This document shows positions 36,777 through 44,280 of a stretch of 64,000 nucleotides of DNA, in pieces. Position numbers and translations under genes: made by a program. Position 1 is the first letter of the stretch; each line of letters opens with the position of its first letter. Below the pieces are notes generated by a model, which did not search any database, was not told the origin of the DNA, and saw only the letters and a program-made list of their open reading frames with translations. The stretch is taken from positions 178,577-242,576 of the forward strand of contig CAVPFC010000048.1 of assembly GCA_963703605.1 (NCBI GenBank). Reading direction: 5' to 3'. Source of the DNA: DASXKD01 sp963703605. Lineage in GTDB: Bacteria > Actinomycetota > Actinomycetes > Streptosporangiales > Streptosporangiaceae.

Positions 36777-36818
36777 CCGTTCAGATTTTCGCCCCTATAG
36801 GGGACAAAAACTGAACGG
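36777..36818. terminator. 42-bp nested palindrome just after glyA
   Basis: The outer arms are CCGTTCAG and CTGAACGG, the inner palindrome is CCCCTATAGGGG, and the AT-rich middle arms (ATTTTCG / ACAAAAA) largely pair. The whole forms one long hairpin one base past the glyA stop. The oligo-T/A tracts inside it suit a terminator working in both directions. It could also serve as an operator element of the adjacent tetR gene. Confidence 0.6.
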
Positions 36819-36819
36819 G

Positions 36820-38103
36820 TCATGAAAGGGCCGGGCCGGGTTCGGTCCAGCCGGCCATGGGGAAGGCGGCGAGGAGGTCGCGGACCTCGCCCGCGATCCG
36901 GTCGATGACCTGCTCGTCGTCCTTGATCGCGGCGCTGACCGCCTCGTCCATCCAGGCGGCGATCTGCGCCATGTGCTCCTCCCGCAGGCCCCGGGTCGTG
37001 ATCGCCGGGGTCCCGATCCGGATCCCGGACGGGTCGAACGGCTTGCGCGGGTCGAACGGCACGGTGTTGTAGTTCGTCTCCAGGCCGGCCCGGTCCAGGG
37101 CCTTGGCCGCGGGCTTGCCGGGGATGCCTTTGGACGTCAGGTCGATGAGGATGAGGTGGTTGTCGGTTCCGCCCGAGACCAGGTCGAAGCCGCGGGCCAC
37201 GAGCGCGTCGGCCAGCGCCTTGGCATTGGCCACGACCTGATGGGCATACGTGCGGAACTCAGGCTGCGCCGCCTCGCGCAGCGCCACGGCGATCGCGGCC
37301 GTGGTGTGATTGTGCGGCCCGCCCTGCAGGCCGGGGAAGACCGCCTTGTCCAGCGCGGAGGCGTGCTCGGCCGTGGACATGATCATCGCGCCGCGCGGTC
37401 CGCGAAGCGTCTTGTGTGTCGTCGTGGTGATCACGGGCGCGTGCCCCACCGGGGACGGGTGCGCCCCGCCCGCGATGAGCCCGGCGATGTGCGCGATGTC
37501 GGCCACGAGCACGGCCCCGGCCTCGTCCGCGATGGTGGCGAACGCCGCGAAGTCGATCGTCCGTGGGATCGCCGTACCGCCACAGAACAGGATCTTGGGC
37601 CGCTCCGCCAGCGCCAGCTCCCGCACCTGGTCCAGGTCCACCCGCCCGGTGTCGGCCCGCACCCCATACCGGATGGGGCGGAACCACTTGCCGGTCACCG
37701 AGACCCCCCAGCCGTGGGTAAGGTGCCCGCCCGCTGGCAGCGCCATGCCCATGATCGTGTCGCCGGGCTGCGCGAAGGCCAGGTATACGGCGAGGTTGGC
37801 GGGCGAGCCCGAGTACGGCTGCACGTTGGCGTGGTCCACGCCGAAGAGCACCCGGGCCCGCTCGATCGCGATCGTCTCGACCTGGTCGATGAACTGCTGG
37901 CCCTCGTAGTAGCGCCGCCCGGGATACCCCTCCGAGTACTTGTTGGTGAGCACCGAGCCCGACGCCTCGAGGACTGCCACGGATACGTAGTTCTCGGACG
38001 GGATCAGCCGGACCTTCTCGTACTGGCGGCGCGCCTCGGCGTTGATCAGCTCCGCGATTTCCGGGTCGGCGCTCACGACGTGCGGAATGGGCGGCTGATG
38101 CAT
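36820..38103 (-). CDS. glyA: Serine hydroxymethyltransferase
   Basis: A 427-residue PLP enzyme interconverting serine and glycine while charging tetrahydrofolate with a one-carbon unit. Motifs are IPSENYVSVAVLEASGSVLTNKYSEGYPG, YEGQQFIDQVE, NVQPYSGSPANLAVY, the PLP lysine in TTTTHKTLRGPRGAM (~225) and GTDNHLILIDL. ATG at 38103 has GGAGG five bases upstream. The frame remains open to 38268 but the extra residues are not family-like. A near-perfect hairpin lies ~135 bp upstream. Confidence 0.95.
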   Translation of the reverse strand: MHQPPIPHVVSADPEIAELINAEARRQYEKVRLIPSENYVSVAVLEASGSVLTNKYSEGYPGRRYYEGQQFIDQVETIAIERARVLFGVDHANVQPYSGSPANLAVYLAFAQPGDTIMGMALPAGGHLTHGWGVSVTGKWFRPIRYGVRADTGRVDLDQVRELALAERPKILFCGGTAIPRTIDFAAFATIADEAGAVLVADIAHIAGLIAGGAHPSPVGHAPVITTTTHKTLRGPRGAMIMSTAEHASALDKAVFPGLQGGPHNHTTAAIAVALREAAQPEFRTYAHQVVANAKALADALVARGFDLVSGGTDNHLILIDLTSKGIPGKPAAKALDRAGLETNYNTVPFDPRKPFDPSGIRIGTPAITTRGLREEHMAQIAAWMDEAVSAAIKDDEQVIDRIAGEVRDLLAAFPMAGWTEPGPALS

Positions 38104-38237
38104 GGTGACCTCCTGGGGTACAGCGGCGCGACGGTGAGCCGGGGGAAGCGCCGGCCTGGCGCTCGTTGCACCTTCATCATGCCGAACGCCGGCGCCGTGG
38201 TACACAACCGCCCGGCAGTGCGGCGCCGCGCGGACGG

Positions 38238-38269
38238 GTTGCGGCACCGTCCAAGGACGGCGCCGCAAC
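38238..38269. other. 32-bp near-perfect palindrome between glyA and the tRNA
   Basis: GTTGCGGCACCGTCC (38238-38252) and GGACGGCGCCGCAAC (38255-38269) pair along 15 bp with one mismatch around a central AA. It is in the glyA upstream region and may be a terminator for rightward or leftward readthrough, or an operator. Confidence 0.5.
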
Positions 38270-38386
38270 GGGGCCGGTAGCTATGCGATTCCGGTCATGC
38301 CGGCCTCGTGACCACCTGATTCCCGCCGCGCCCCGGCCAAGCTGTGTCCCCTGCGTGACCTGGATCCTGCACAATGTCATGGGTAT

Positions 38387-38460
38387 GCGCCTGTAGCTCA
38401 GCTGGACAGAGCAGCTGCCTTCTAAGCAGCGGGTCGCGGGTTCGAATCCTGCCAGGCGCG
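38387..38460 (+). tRNA. tRNA-Arg (anticodon TCT)
   Basis: A complete cloverleaf is visible: acceptor GCGCCTG/CAGGCGC, D-loop AGCTCAGCTGGACAGAGC, anticodon stem GCTGC/GCAGC with loop CTTCTAA giving TCT, and T-arm GCGGGTTCGAATCCTGC. The discriminator base is G and CCA is encoded (38461-38463). It reads AGA codons, which are rare in this high-GC genome. Confidence 0.95.
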
Positions 38461-38639
38461 CCAGCCCGAACCCAAGTCAACGGCCAAGCCGGGTTGCTTG
38501 TGGGTGATCTCCACGACGCGTTCCGCTGGTTGCGTGCCACCTCGTGCCAGAACGCGCGGGCTTGGCTGCGGGCTTGCCGAGTGCGGCTTTGGCGGTCTTG
38601 CCGACCTCGTTGGCCAGGGCGCGGCTGGCCAACGATCGG

Positions 38640-38885
38640 CTATGGTGTCCGGCGGTCGAAGATCTGCCGGATGCCGTAGCCGATGAGGAAGGCGATCACG
38701 CCGACCAGGATGCCGCCACCGAGAGAGAACAGGGTCGACCCGCCGGTCGCGTAAGAGATCACGATCCAGAGCACAGCGCAGATAACCGCAGGAAGAAATA
38801 CGCCGCCGAGGGCCGTTCCCAGGAACTGGCGAAGACCGCCCGGAGATGCGGATAGTGGAGTGCCGTTGTCAGCCGGTGCGTGCAT
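38640..38885 (-). CDS. Small two-helix membrane protein, function unknown
   Basis: An 81-residue protein. Polar N-terminus MHAPADNGTPLSASPGG, a first hydrophobic segment FLPAVICAVLWIVISY, a second LGGGILVGVIAFLIGYGI, and a short basic tail RQIFDRRTP. I do not recognise a family. It stands alone downstream of the tRNA, transcribed towards it. The AT-rich nested dyad at 38965-39019 may be its promoter or operator. Confidence 0.55.
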   Translation of the reverse strand: MHAPADNGTPLSASPGGLRQFLGTALGGVFLPAVICAVLWIVISYATGGSTLFSLGGGILVGVIAFLIGYGIRQIFDRRTP

Positions 38886-39232
38886 GAGATGCCTCGGTTC
38901 CCTGTCGCTGACCCCTCGAGCACCCCTGGCGGTCAGCGACAGCCGGGCCTCGCTGCGTCTGGGACCGACGCTACGCTTGAATTAGAAATCTAGCAAATGG
39001 TTTCTAGAATAGGCGTCGGCGGAACTGGCCACAGCCGCCCAACCAGGCAGTGCCAAGACTCACTTGATGTGCGACGGATTGGCCTCGCTTGATCCGCGAC
39101 GCACCCCAGAGATTTGTTGTCGCTGGCCGATGACCGGGGTCGCCCGTGCGCGGCCGGGTTGAGCGGCCAGCCGATGAGGCATCCGCCTTGGGCCTGGCCA
39201 GGATGGTTCTGCTCTGGCCGCGTCCCTGCCAC
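38886..39232. promoter_or_regulatory. Intergenic region with nested inverted repeats
   Basis: CCGACGC (38965-38971) pairs with GCGTCGG (39013-39019), enclosing TAGAAA (38983-38988) and TTTCTA (39001-39006) in an AT-rich core. The remaining ~200 bp towards the YCII gene has no recognisable gene, although one leftward frame ends with transposase-like basic sequence too short to call. Confidence 0.4.
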
Positions 39233-39577
39233 CTAGCCCTCGTCCGTCCAGAACCGGCGGAGTTCCAGCTTGCCGCCGTTAGCCTGCGGGTGCCGCGCAG
39301 CGATGGCGATGGCCTCATCGAGATTCTCGCAGTCAAGGATGTCGAACCCGGCGATCCACTCTTTGGTCTCACTGAACGGACCGTCGGTGACAAGCACCTC
39401 CCCGTGGCTGACCCTGACGGTGACGGCTTCGCTGGCTGGGCGCAGGGCATCTCCGGTGACGCGCTTTCCCCGGCTCTCGACCTCGGCCAGCCACTGCTCG
39501 ATGGTCAGGTCGTCCTGGGAGGGCTGGGCTTCGGCGGCCGCGTCAGGGTCCACCACGACGAACATCATGTACTTCAT
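39233..39577 (-). CDS. YCII-related / DGPF-domain protein
   Basis: A 114-residue protein starting MKYMMFVVVDPDAAAEA and containing LVTDGPFSETKEWIAGFDIL, the DGPF signature of YCII-related proteins (dimeric ferredoxin-like fold). The biochemical role of the group is mostly unknown. ATG at 39577 has AAGGAG upstream. It is the last gene of the ArsR-SRPBCC-SnoaL set, 170 bp after SnoaL, with a possible gene remnant between. Confidence 0.88.
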   Translation of the reverse strand: MKYMMFVVVDPDAAAEAQPSQDDLTIEQWLAEVESRGKRVTGDALRPASEAVTVRVSHGEVLVTDGPFSETKEWIAGFDILDCENLDEAIAIAARHPQANGGKLELRRFWTDEG

Positions 39578-39657
39578 TGGTCCGCACTCCTTGGCTAGGC
39601 GGCTGTGACGAAGATACGACGATCGGGAAACCGCCAGTTGGACAGGCGTTGCCTCAG

Positions 39658-39745
39658 CGCGACCTGCCCTTCCATATGGTGATCGCGCTGTGTTTGTCGG
39701 TGAACACAGTGCAGACCGGCGTGCCGCCATAGTTGCGTACCAGTA
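39658..39745 (-). pseudogene. Possible gene remnant
   Basis: In the gap between the SnoaL and YCII genes, a leftward frame reads YGGTPVCTVFTDKHSAITIW and ends in a stop at about 39658. It has protein-like composition but no start or upstream counterpart. It may be the tail of a decayed gene or chance. Confidence 0.2.
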
Positions 39746-39749
39746 GTCA

Positions 39750-40205
39750 TTACCTGTCGGCGAGGGCGGGTGGCGTGACCACCAAGGCAAGACCGGTCTC
39801 GGGGTCGAAGGGCGTGGACGCGTGTTCGTGGGTGACGGCCCAGCGACCGTCGATCTTGCGGAGGCAGGTCGTGTAGCGGACCAGCATGTCCAGCCTTCCG
39901 CCGTTGCTGAGAGAGCCGCGAAATCGCTGAAGGCTATGGCAGAAGGCGACCTGCTCGCCCGCCGCGATTTCCAGGTCGTGCATCTCGCTGTCGACCGGCC
40001 CGTCGAACGACGAGAACCATCGGGTGAGCCTTTGCCTGAGGTCGTCCAGGCCCATGTACTGGACCGGGTTGATGACGTCGAAGACCAGCACGTCATCGGA
40101 GTAGTGCGCGGTGCGCCCGGCTACGTCCTTGGCGCGCAGCGCTTCGGCCCATTCGCCGATGAGGGACCGGATCTGAATTTCGTTATCGCTGGCCGGAGTG
40201 CTCAT
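39750..40205 (-). CDS. SnoaL-like / NTF2-fold protein
   Basis: A 151-residue protein of the nuclear transport factor 2 superfamily. NEIQIRSLIGEWAEALRAKD, YSDDVLVFDVINPVQYMG and DGRWAVTHEHASTPFD match the SnoaL-like group, which includes polyketide cyclases, small hydrolases and ligand-binding proteins. Its ATG overlaps the SRPBCC stop (ATGA), so it is translated with it. Confidence 0.87.
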   Translation of the reverse strand: MSTPASDNEIQIRSLIGEWAEALRAKDVAGRTAHYSDDVLVFDVINPVQYMGLDDLRQRLTRWFSSFDGPVDSEMHDLEIAAGEQVAFCHSLQRFRGSLSNGGRLDMLVRYTTCLRKIDGRWAVTHEHASTPFDPETGLALVVTPPALADR

Positions 40206-40663
40206 TTGACTGTCCCGTCCTCTTTCAGCTGGTTGCCCAGAGCGTCGAGCTGCTCGCCGGTGCCATGTTCACGCCAGCCCGGCTCTTCGAGACCGTCCAG
40301 GTAGGTGCCCTGCTCGGTCAGCACCAGCCGGGTGCCGTCGCCGGCCGGGGATATCTCCACGGTCGTTAGCGAGACCGTGGCCAGCTTGTCCTGGACCGAA
40401 AGCGTGGAGCTGTAGACGATCCGGGCCTGCGGGACGACGTCGTGATAGGTCGACTCGAAGGTCATCATCTCCCCGTCACCGTTGGCGCCGCGGGCAACCT
40501 CGTGGCCGCCGACGCGGAAGTCGAGCTGGTGGTCCGGGCTCCCGCCGGCGAACCATTTCGCCTTCGCCTGGGGCTCCGCCCACGCGGCGAACACCCGGGC
40601 GGGCGGCGCCTGGTAGGTGCGCTCGAGGCTGAACGTGGAATGGACCACGGGGTGGTCGTTCAT
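40202..40663 (-). CDS. SRPBCC / AHSA1-like ligand-binding protein
   Basis: A 153-residue START-like protein: SLERTYQAPPARVFAAWAEP, KAKWFAGGSPDHQLDFRVGG, TRLVLTEQGTYLDG. AHSA1-type SRPBCC proteins bind hydrophobic ligands, and are often encoded with an ArsR repressor as here. The ATG at 40663 overlaps the ArsR stop, giving the second link in a translationally coupled chain. Confidence 0.9.
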   Translation of the reverse strand: MNDHPVVHSTFSLERTYQAPPARVFAAWAEPQAKAKWFAGGSPDHQLDFRVGGHEVARGANGDGEMMTFESTYHDVVPQARIVYSSTLSVQDKLATVSLTTVEISPAGDGTRLVLTEQGTYLDGLEEPGWREHGTGEQLDALGNQLKEDGTVK

Positions 40664-41004
40664 GGCTGTGTCCCTTCTTGCCCGTTTTCGGCCAGGTAGT
40701 CACCAAGCCGGTCAAGCCGCCGCTCCCAGGCGGTTCGCTGCTGGATAACCCACTGCTCGACCCGCCGCAACACGTCCGGTTCGAGGCGGCACGTGCGGAC
40801 ACGGCCGACCTTTTCGGAAGCGACCAGCGAAGACGCCTCCAGCACCTGCAGGTGCTGCATCACGGCGGGCAACGACATGGCCAGCGGCTGTGCCAGCTCG
40901 CTCACCGAGGCGGGACCGAGGGCAAGTCGCTCGACGATCAGCCTGCGGGACGGGTCGGCCAGGGCATGGAAGGCCCGGTCCAGGCCGGCAGTTTGGTTAA
41001 CCAC
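40660..41004 (-). CDS. ArsR/SmtB family transcriptional regulator
   Basis: A 114-residue winged-helix repressor: AFHALADPSRRLIVERLALG, VSELAQPLAMSLPAVMQHLQVLEASSLV, GRVRTCRLEPDVLRRVEQWV. The metal-ligand cysteines of ArsR or SmtB are absent, so a non-metal signal is likely; this matches the ArsR group paired with AHSA1 proteins. GTG at 41004 is inferred because a good promoter places the transcript start almost on it, making a leaderless mRNA. The frame stays open to 41097. Confidence 0.88.
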   Translation of the reverse strand: MVNQTAGLDRAFHALADPSRRLIVERLALGPASVSELAQPLAMSLPAVMQHLQVLEASSLVASEKVGRVRTCRLEPDVLRRVEQWVIQQRTAWERRLDRLGDYLAENGQEGTQP

Positions 41005-41011
41005 ATCCTTA

Positions 41012-41052
41012 AGTATGCCCGCCGGCACACCGATAGTCAAGCAACTACTTAA
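41012..41052 (-). promoter_or_regulatory. Promoter and probable operator of the arsR operon
   Basis: On the minus strand, -35 TTGACT (41035-41040) and -10 CATACT (41012-41017) are 17 bp apart, and transcription would start at or beside the GTG at 41004. TCAAG-CAACTA-CTTAA (41037-41052), an imperfect dyad, overlaps the -35, as expected for autorepression. Confidence 0.6.
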
Positions 41053-41212
41053 CCATTGGCCGGCTGACGCGCAGCAGTGCGATCGATTTGCCTGCATTAC
41101 GCCCGACGGGCCCTTGCCCTGGTGACCGAGCGGCCGGCCTTGGCCGTGGCCGGTGCCCCGGCGCTCATGTGTCGCGTGCTCGATCTGGTGGCTTCCCCCG
41201 CTGCCGTCGAGG

Positions 41213-42388
41213 TCAGCCCGATGACCCGAACTGGATGGGGACGTTGATGACCTGGGTGGCAGCCCAGGCGCGGGCGCCGGGTGCGAGTTGCCAGACGGTC
41301 AGCTTGGTGCGGTGGACGGCCAGCGCGTCATACCCGCCTGCGGGCCCGGGGGCCAGGGTGGCCGTGCCGGGCGGCAGTGCCGGCAGTGCCCGCCAGGCGG
41401 CCCCGGCACCGGCCACGCTCGCTGCCCGGTTCCCGCTAAGCACCACCGCGGCGGCGCCGGTGGGCCCGAAGGACGCCGAAGACAGGTCGGCGCCGCTGAG
41501 CCGCAACGGAGGTGACAAGGCCCAGTGGGCGCCGCCGTCCGCGGACCAGGCGGCGAGCAGGCTCGCGGCCGGCCCGCTACCCGCCTTGAGCAGCGCGACG
41601 GTGTCGTTGGCCGTTTGGGTCAGCCTCAGGACGGTAACGGCCTGGTGGGCGACCGCGCCGGGCAGGCCTGGCCCCGCTGACTGCCAGATCCCGTTTCTCG
41701 CCGTGAAGATGCCCACCGTTCCCGCGCGGCTGCAGGTGCCGGCGAGCAACGGCCCCGCCGAGGAGGCGAACACGGCCGCGGTGAGGCTGAGCAGGCCGCA
41801 ACGCCGGCCAGGCGGGGTCGCGGCGAGCGTCCGCTGGCTGGTGATCGTGCTCCACCTTGTGTAGCCGGGGGCGGCGAGCTTGGCGGCGCCGCTCGTGGTC
41901 AGGGCGAGCAGGTACCCGGTTGCGGGCGCGACGGTCAGGGCGTCCGGGGAGTTGGCGAGGGCCGCGTCGAGCGGCCCGGCCGGTGACCATGCCTGGCCGC
42001 CGTCGCTGGTGCTGGTCAGCGGCGTATAGGTGAGGTACTGGCTGGGCCGGAACGCGGTGATCAGCGCGCGCCCGCTCGGGTCGGCGGCGACCAGGCCGCC
42101 GTTGTCGGCCACCCCGGGAGGAGTGGTCAGCTTCCACCGGGTGGCCCCGGCAGGGCGCACGAACAGCTGCCAGAAGTTGTTGTGCGTCGAGACGGAGCCG
42201 CCCATGACCGCGATGGCCCAGGTACCGGAGGCCGTGGCGAAGGAGGTGGCAAGGAAGGGCGTCCCGCCCGGTGGGGCCTGGGCCGCGGGGCCCGGGCCCG
42301 GTGTGGCGGGAGCGGCACCACCACCGCACCCTGCCATGAAGGCCGCGGCTGTCAGGGCCAGCGCGGTGGCGGCCGGGCGGGCTCTCAT
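41213..42388 (-). CDS. Lipoprotein, beta-propeller/BNR-like, last gene of the copper operon
   Basis: A 391-residue exported lipoprotein. RARPAATALALTAAAFMAGCGGG is a lipoprotein signal with the lipidated Cys at about residue 20. The rest is rich in beta strands with repeated SDGGQAWSPAGPL / SADGGAHWALSPPL motifs (Asp-box-like), as in sialidase-type propellers. A function in copper handling is suggested only by position: its ATG overlaps the stop of the SCO fusion gene. No His/Met-rich copper motif is evident. Confidence 0.75.
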   Translation of the reverse strand: MRARPAATALALTAAAFMAGCGGGAAPATPGPGPAAQAPPGGTPFLATSFATASGTWAIAVMGGSVSTHNNFWQLFVRPAGATRWKLTTPPGVADNGGLVAADPSGRALITAFRPSQYLTYTPLTSTSDGGQAWSPAGPLDAALANSPDALTVAPATGYLLALTTSGAAKLAAPGYTRWSTITSQRTLAATPPGRRCGLLSLTAAVFASSAGPLLAGTCSRAGTVGIFTARNGIWQSAGPGLPGAVAHQAVTVLRLTQTANDTVALLKAGSGPAASLLAAWSADGGAHWALSPPLRLSGADLSSASFGPTGAAAVVLSGNRAASVAGAGAAWRALPALPPGTATLAPGPAGGYDALAVHRTKLTVWQLAPGARAWAATQVINVPIQFGSSG

Positions 42389-44280
42389 GAGTGGCTCAGC
42401 AGTTGCTGCGCGGCGTCGGTCAGCTCGGCCGCGAACGACGACTTGGTCGCCTGGGTGCCCGGCCCGATGTCGAAGCCCAGTTCCCGGCGCACGTGGCCGG
42501 ACTGGTCGATGACGAACGCGTAGTCCCCGTGGCCGAGCATCGACCCGGCCGGGAGGACTTCCGCGGGCAGGACGCCGTAGCGCCGCCAAACCTGCTGGAG
42601 CTGGGCGCGGGTCCCGGTCAGGTACAGCCAGTTCGGCACCTGGGCCAGCCCCTCCTGGCGGTCGAAGGCCTGGATGTAGCTGAGCTGCGTGTAGAGCGGG
42701 TTGTAGTTGATCGCCACCAGCGCGACCCGCCCGGTGTCCGCGCCCAGCAGCTGGCCGGCCGCGCGGAACTCCTGTGCGATCAGCGGGCAGTCCACCGAGC
42801 ACGTGTCGTCCAGGAACGTCAGCAGCACGACCTTGCCGCGCAGGCTCGCGAGCGTCACCGCTCGGCCGTGCTGGTCGGTGAGGCGGAACTGGCCGGCCGG
42901 GAAGTCGATCGGGGCGCTGGAGCCATTGATGGCCTCGGCAAGGATGGGGTCGGCGACCGGGTTGGCCTGGGCGGCAGCCATCGGGGCGGCACCGAGGATG
43001 ATCAGCCCGACCGCGCCGAGGGCGGCGACCGAGCCGAAGCTCGCGTCACGCAGCGCCGCCAGCCGGAACCTGTCGCGCCAGCCTGCCGCGGGCACCGCCG
43101 CGGTCGCGGGCTCCGCCGCGGTTCCCGGCACCGCCCCGGTTCCCGGCACCGCCCCGGTCGCGCGCTGAGCCGCGGTTACAGGCTCAGCCGCCGGCATCGG
43201 CTTGGCGGTCAGGGCGAGGTAGCCGCTCACGGCCAGCAGGGCGAACGGGATCATGCTGTTGGGGTCGGTGCCCAGGCCGCCGAAGAACCCGAAGTCCTCG
43301 ATCAGCACCCAGTCCGCCACGCAAAGCACGGTGAACGCGATCACCGCGGGCCGAACCAGCCTGGGCCGCCCGCTGATGAAGACGCCGCCGATCACCGCGA
43401 GCGCCACGACGGCGAACAGGTTGACCGCGAACCCGTGCGCCTCGTCGAAGCCGGTGAACGCGTTGATCCAGGCGGACAGGAAGTGCGGTTGCGGTGTTCC
43501 CGCCATCGTTGACGTCATGCCGGCCAGGGTGCTCGGCTGCCCTTGGGTGACACCCTGCCAGAACCCGCGCCCTGGCCAGGCCTGGAGCACCGCCATGCCG
43601 ACCAGGAACAGGCCCGTCCCGGCGAGGACGGCCCGCCCGACCCGGGGGCTGTACCACATCCGCTCGGGGAGAGCGATCAGGGCCCCGGCCACGCAGTAGA
43701 TAAGCACGGCACCGGGAGCCCCGAACAGCCAGGTCAGCCCGGGGGCGAAGATCCCGCCGAAGGACTCGCCGAAGGCCCAGACCACCAGTCCCCAGCCGAC
43801 GCTGACCAGCCCTGCCAGCCGGGACAGCGGGCCACGCGAGGCGGTCAGGATCCACACCCCGATGCCGATCTGGATCCACACCGCCGAGGCCCCGGCCTGC
43901 ATCGGGTGGTAGGACCAGTTGGTGCCGGCCCAGTTCACCACGTGCTGCACCCATGTCGGTGAGCTGGCCGCGATCGGCTCGATCACCTGTGACGGAAGGC
44001 CGATCGCCATCTTCGGCTGGGCCTGCAAGATCCCGTCGAGCACCCAGATGATGCCGAACCCGTACCGCAGCAACTGCCGCCAGGTGGGCTCGGCGACCGG
44101 CGGGGCACCCGACGCGCCCGGGCCGCTCGCCCCGGGCAGCCACGCCCGCAGGGTGAGCCAGGCAAACCCGAGCACCGCGAAGATCACCAGGGCGATGATC
44201 AGCTGATGCAGCAGCGCCGACTTGAACGCCGCGACTACCACGGGGTTGTTGACATTGACCCCGGAATTCATGCCAGGCAT
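42385..44280 (-). CDS. Multi-pass membrane protein fused to a SCO1/SenC copper-chaperone domain
   Basis: A 631-residue fusion. Residues ~1-370 hold about eight to nine transmembrane helices (LLHQLIIALVIFAVLGFAWL, FGIIWVLDGILQAQPKMAIG and others). A Pro/Ala/Thr linker with VPGTGAVPGTA repeats follows, one more helix (~430), and then a thioredoxin-like SCO domain with the copper-binding pair in DDTCSVDCPLIAQE (CxxxCP, ~495) and the ligand His in SMLGHGDYAFVID (~583). SCO proteins deliver copper to cytochrome oxidase or act as thiol reductases. The membrane half resembles proteins next to copper genes in other actinobacteria but its role is unknown. It starts directly after the copA stop. Confidence 0.82.
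   Translation of the reverse strand: MPGMNSGVNVNNPVVVAAFKSALLHQLIIALVIFAVLGFAWLTLRAWLPGASGPGASGAPPVAEPTWRQLLRYGFGIIWVLDGILQAQPKMAIGLPSQVIEPIAASSPTWVQHVVNWAGTNWSYHPMQAGASAVWIQIGIGVWILTASRGPLSRLAGLVSVGWGLVVWAFGESFGGIFAPGLTWLFGAPGAVLIYCVAGALIALPERMWYSPRVGRAVLAGTGLFLVGMAVLQAWPGRGFWQGVTQGQPSTLAGMTSTMAGTPQPHFLSAWINAFTGFDEAHGFAVNLFAVVALAVIGGVFISGRPRLVRPAVIAFTVLCVADWVLIEDFGFFGGLGTDPNSMIPFALLAVSGYLALTAKPMPAAEPVTAAQRATGAVPGTGAVPGTAAEPATAAVPAAGWRDRFRLAALRDASFGSVAALGAVGLIILGAAPMAAAQANPVADPILAEAINGSSAPIDFPAGQFRLTDQHGRAVTLASLRGKVVLLTFLDDTCSVDCPLIAQEFRAAGQLLGADTGRVALVAINYNPLYTQLSYIQAFDRQEGLAQVPNWLYLTGTRAQLQQVWRRYGVLPAEVLPAGSMLGHGDYAFVIDQSGHVRRELGFDIGPGTQATKSSFAAELTDAAQQLLSHS

Noticed and set aside
38104..38386. 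Glycine riboswitch upstream of glyA
   Set aside because: No tandem aptamer-like motifs are present; only a simple palindrome is seen.
38387..39232. Integrated genetic element at the tRNA-Arg 3' end
   Set aside because: No integrase, no duplicated tRNA 3' segment and no mobile genes were found downstream.
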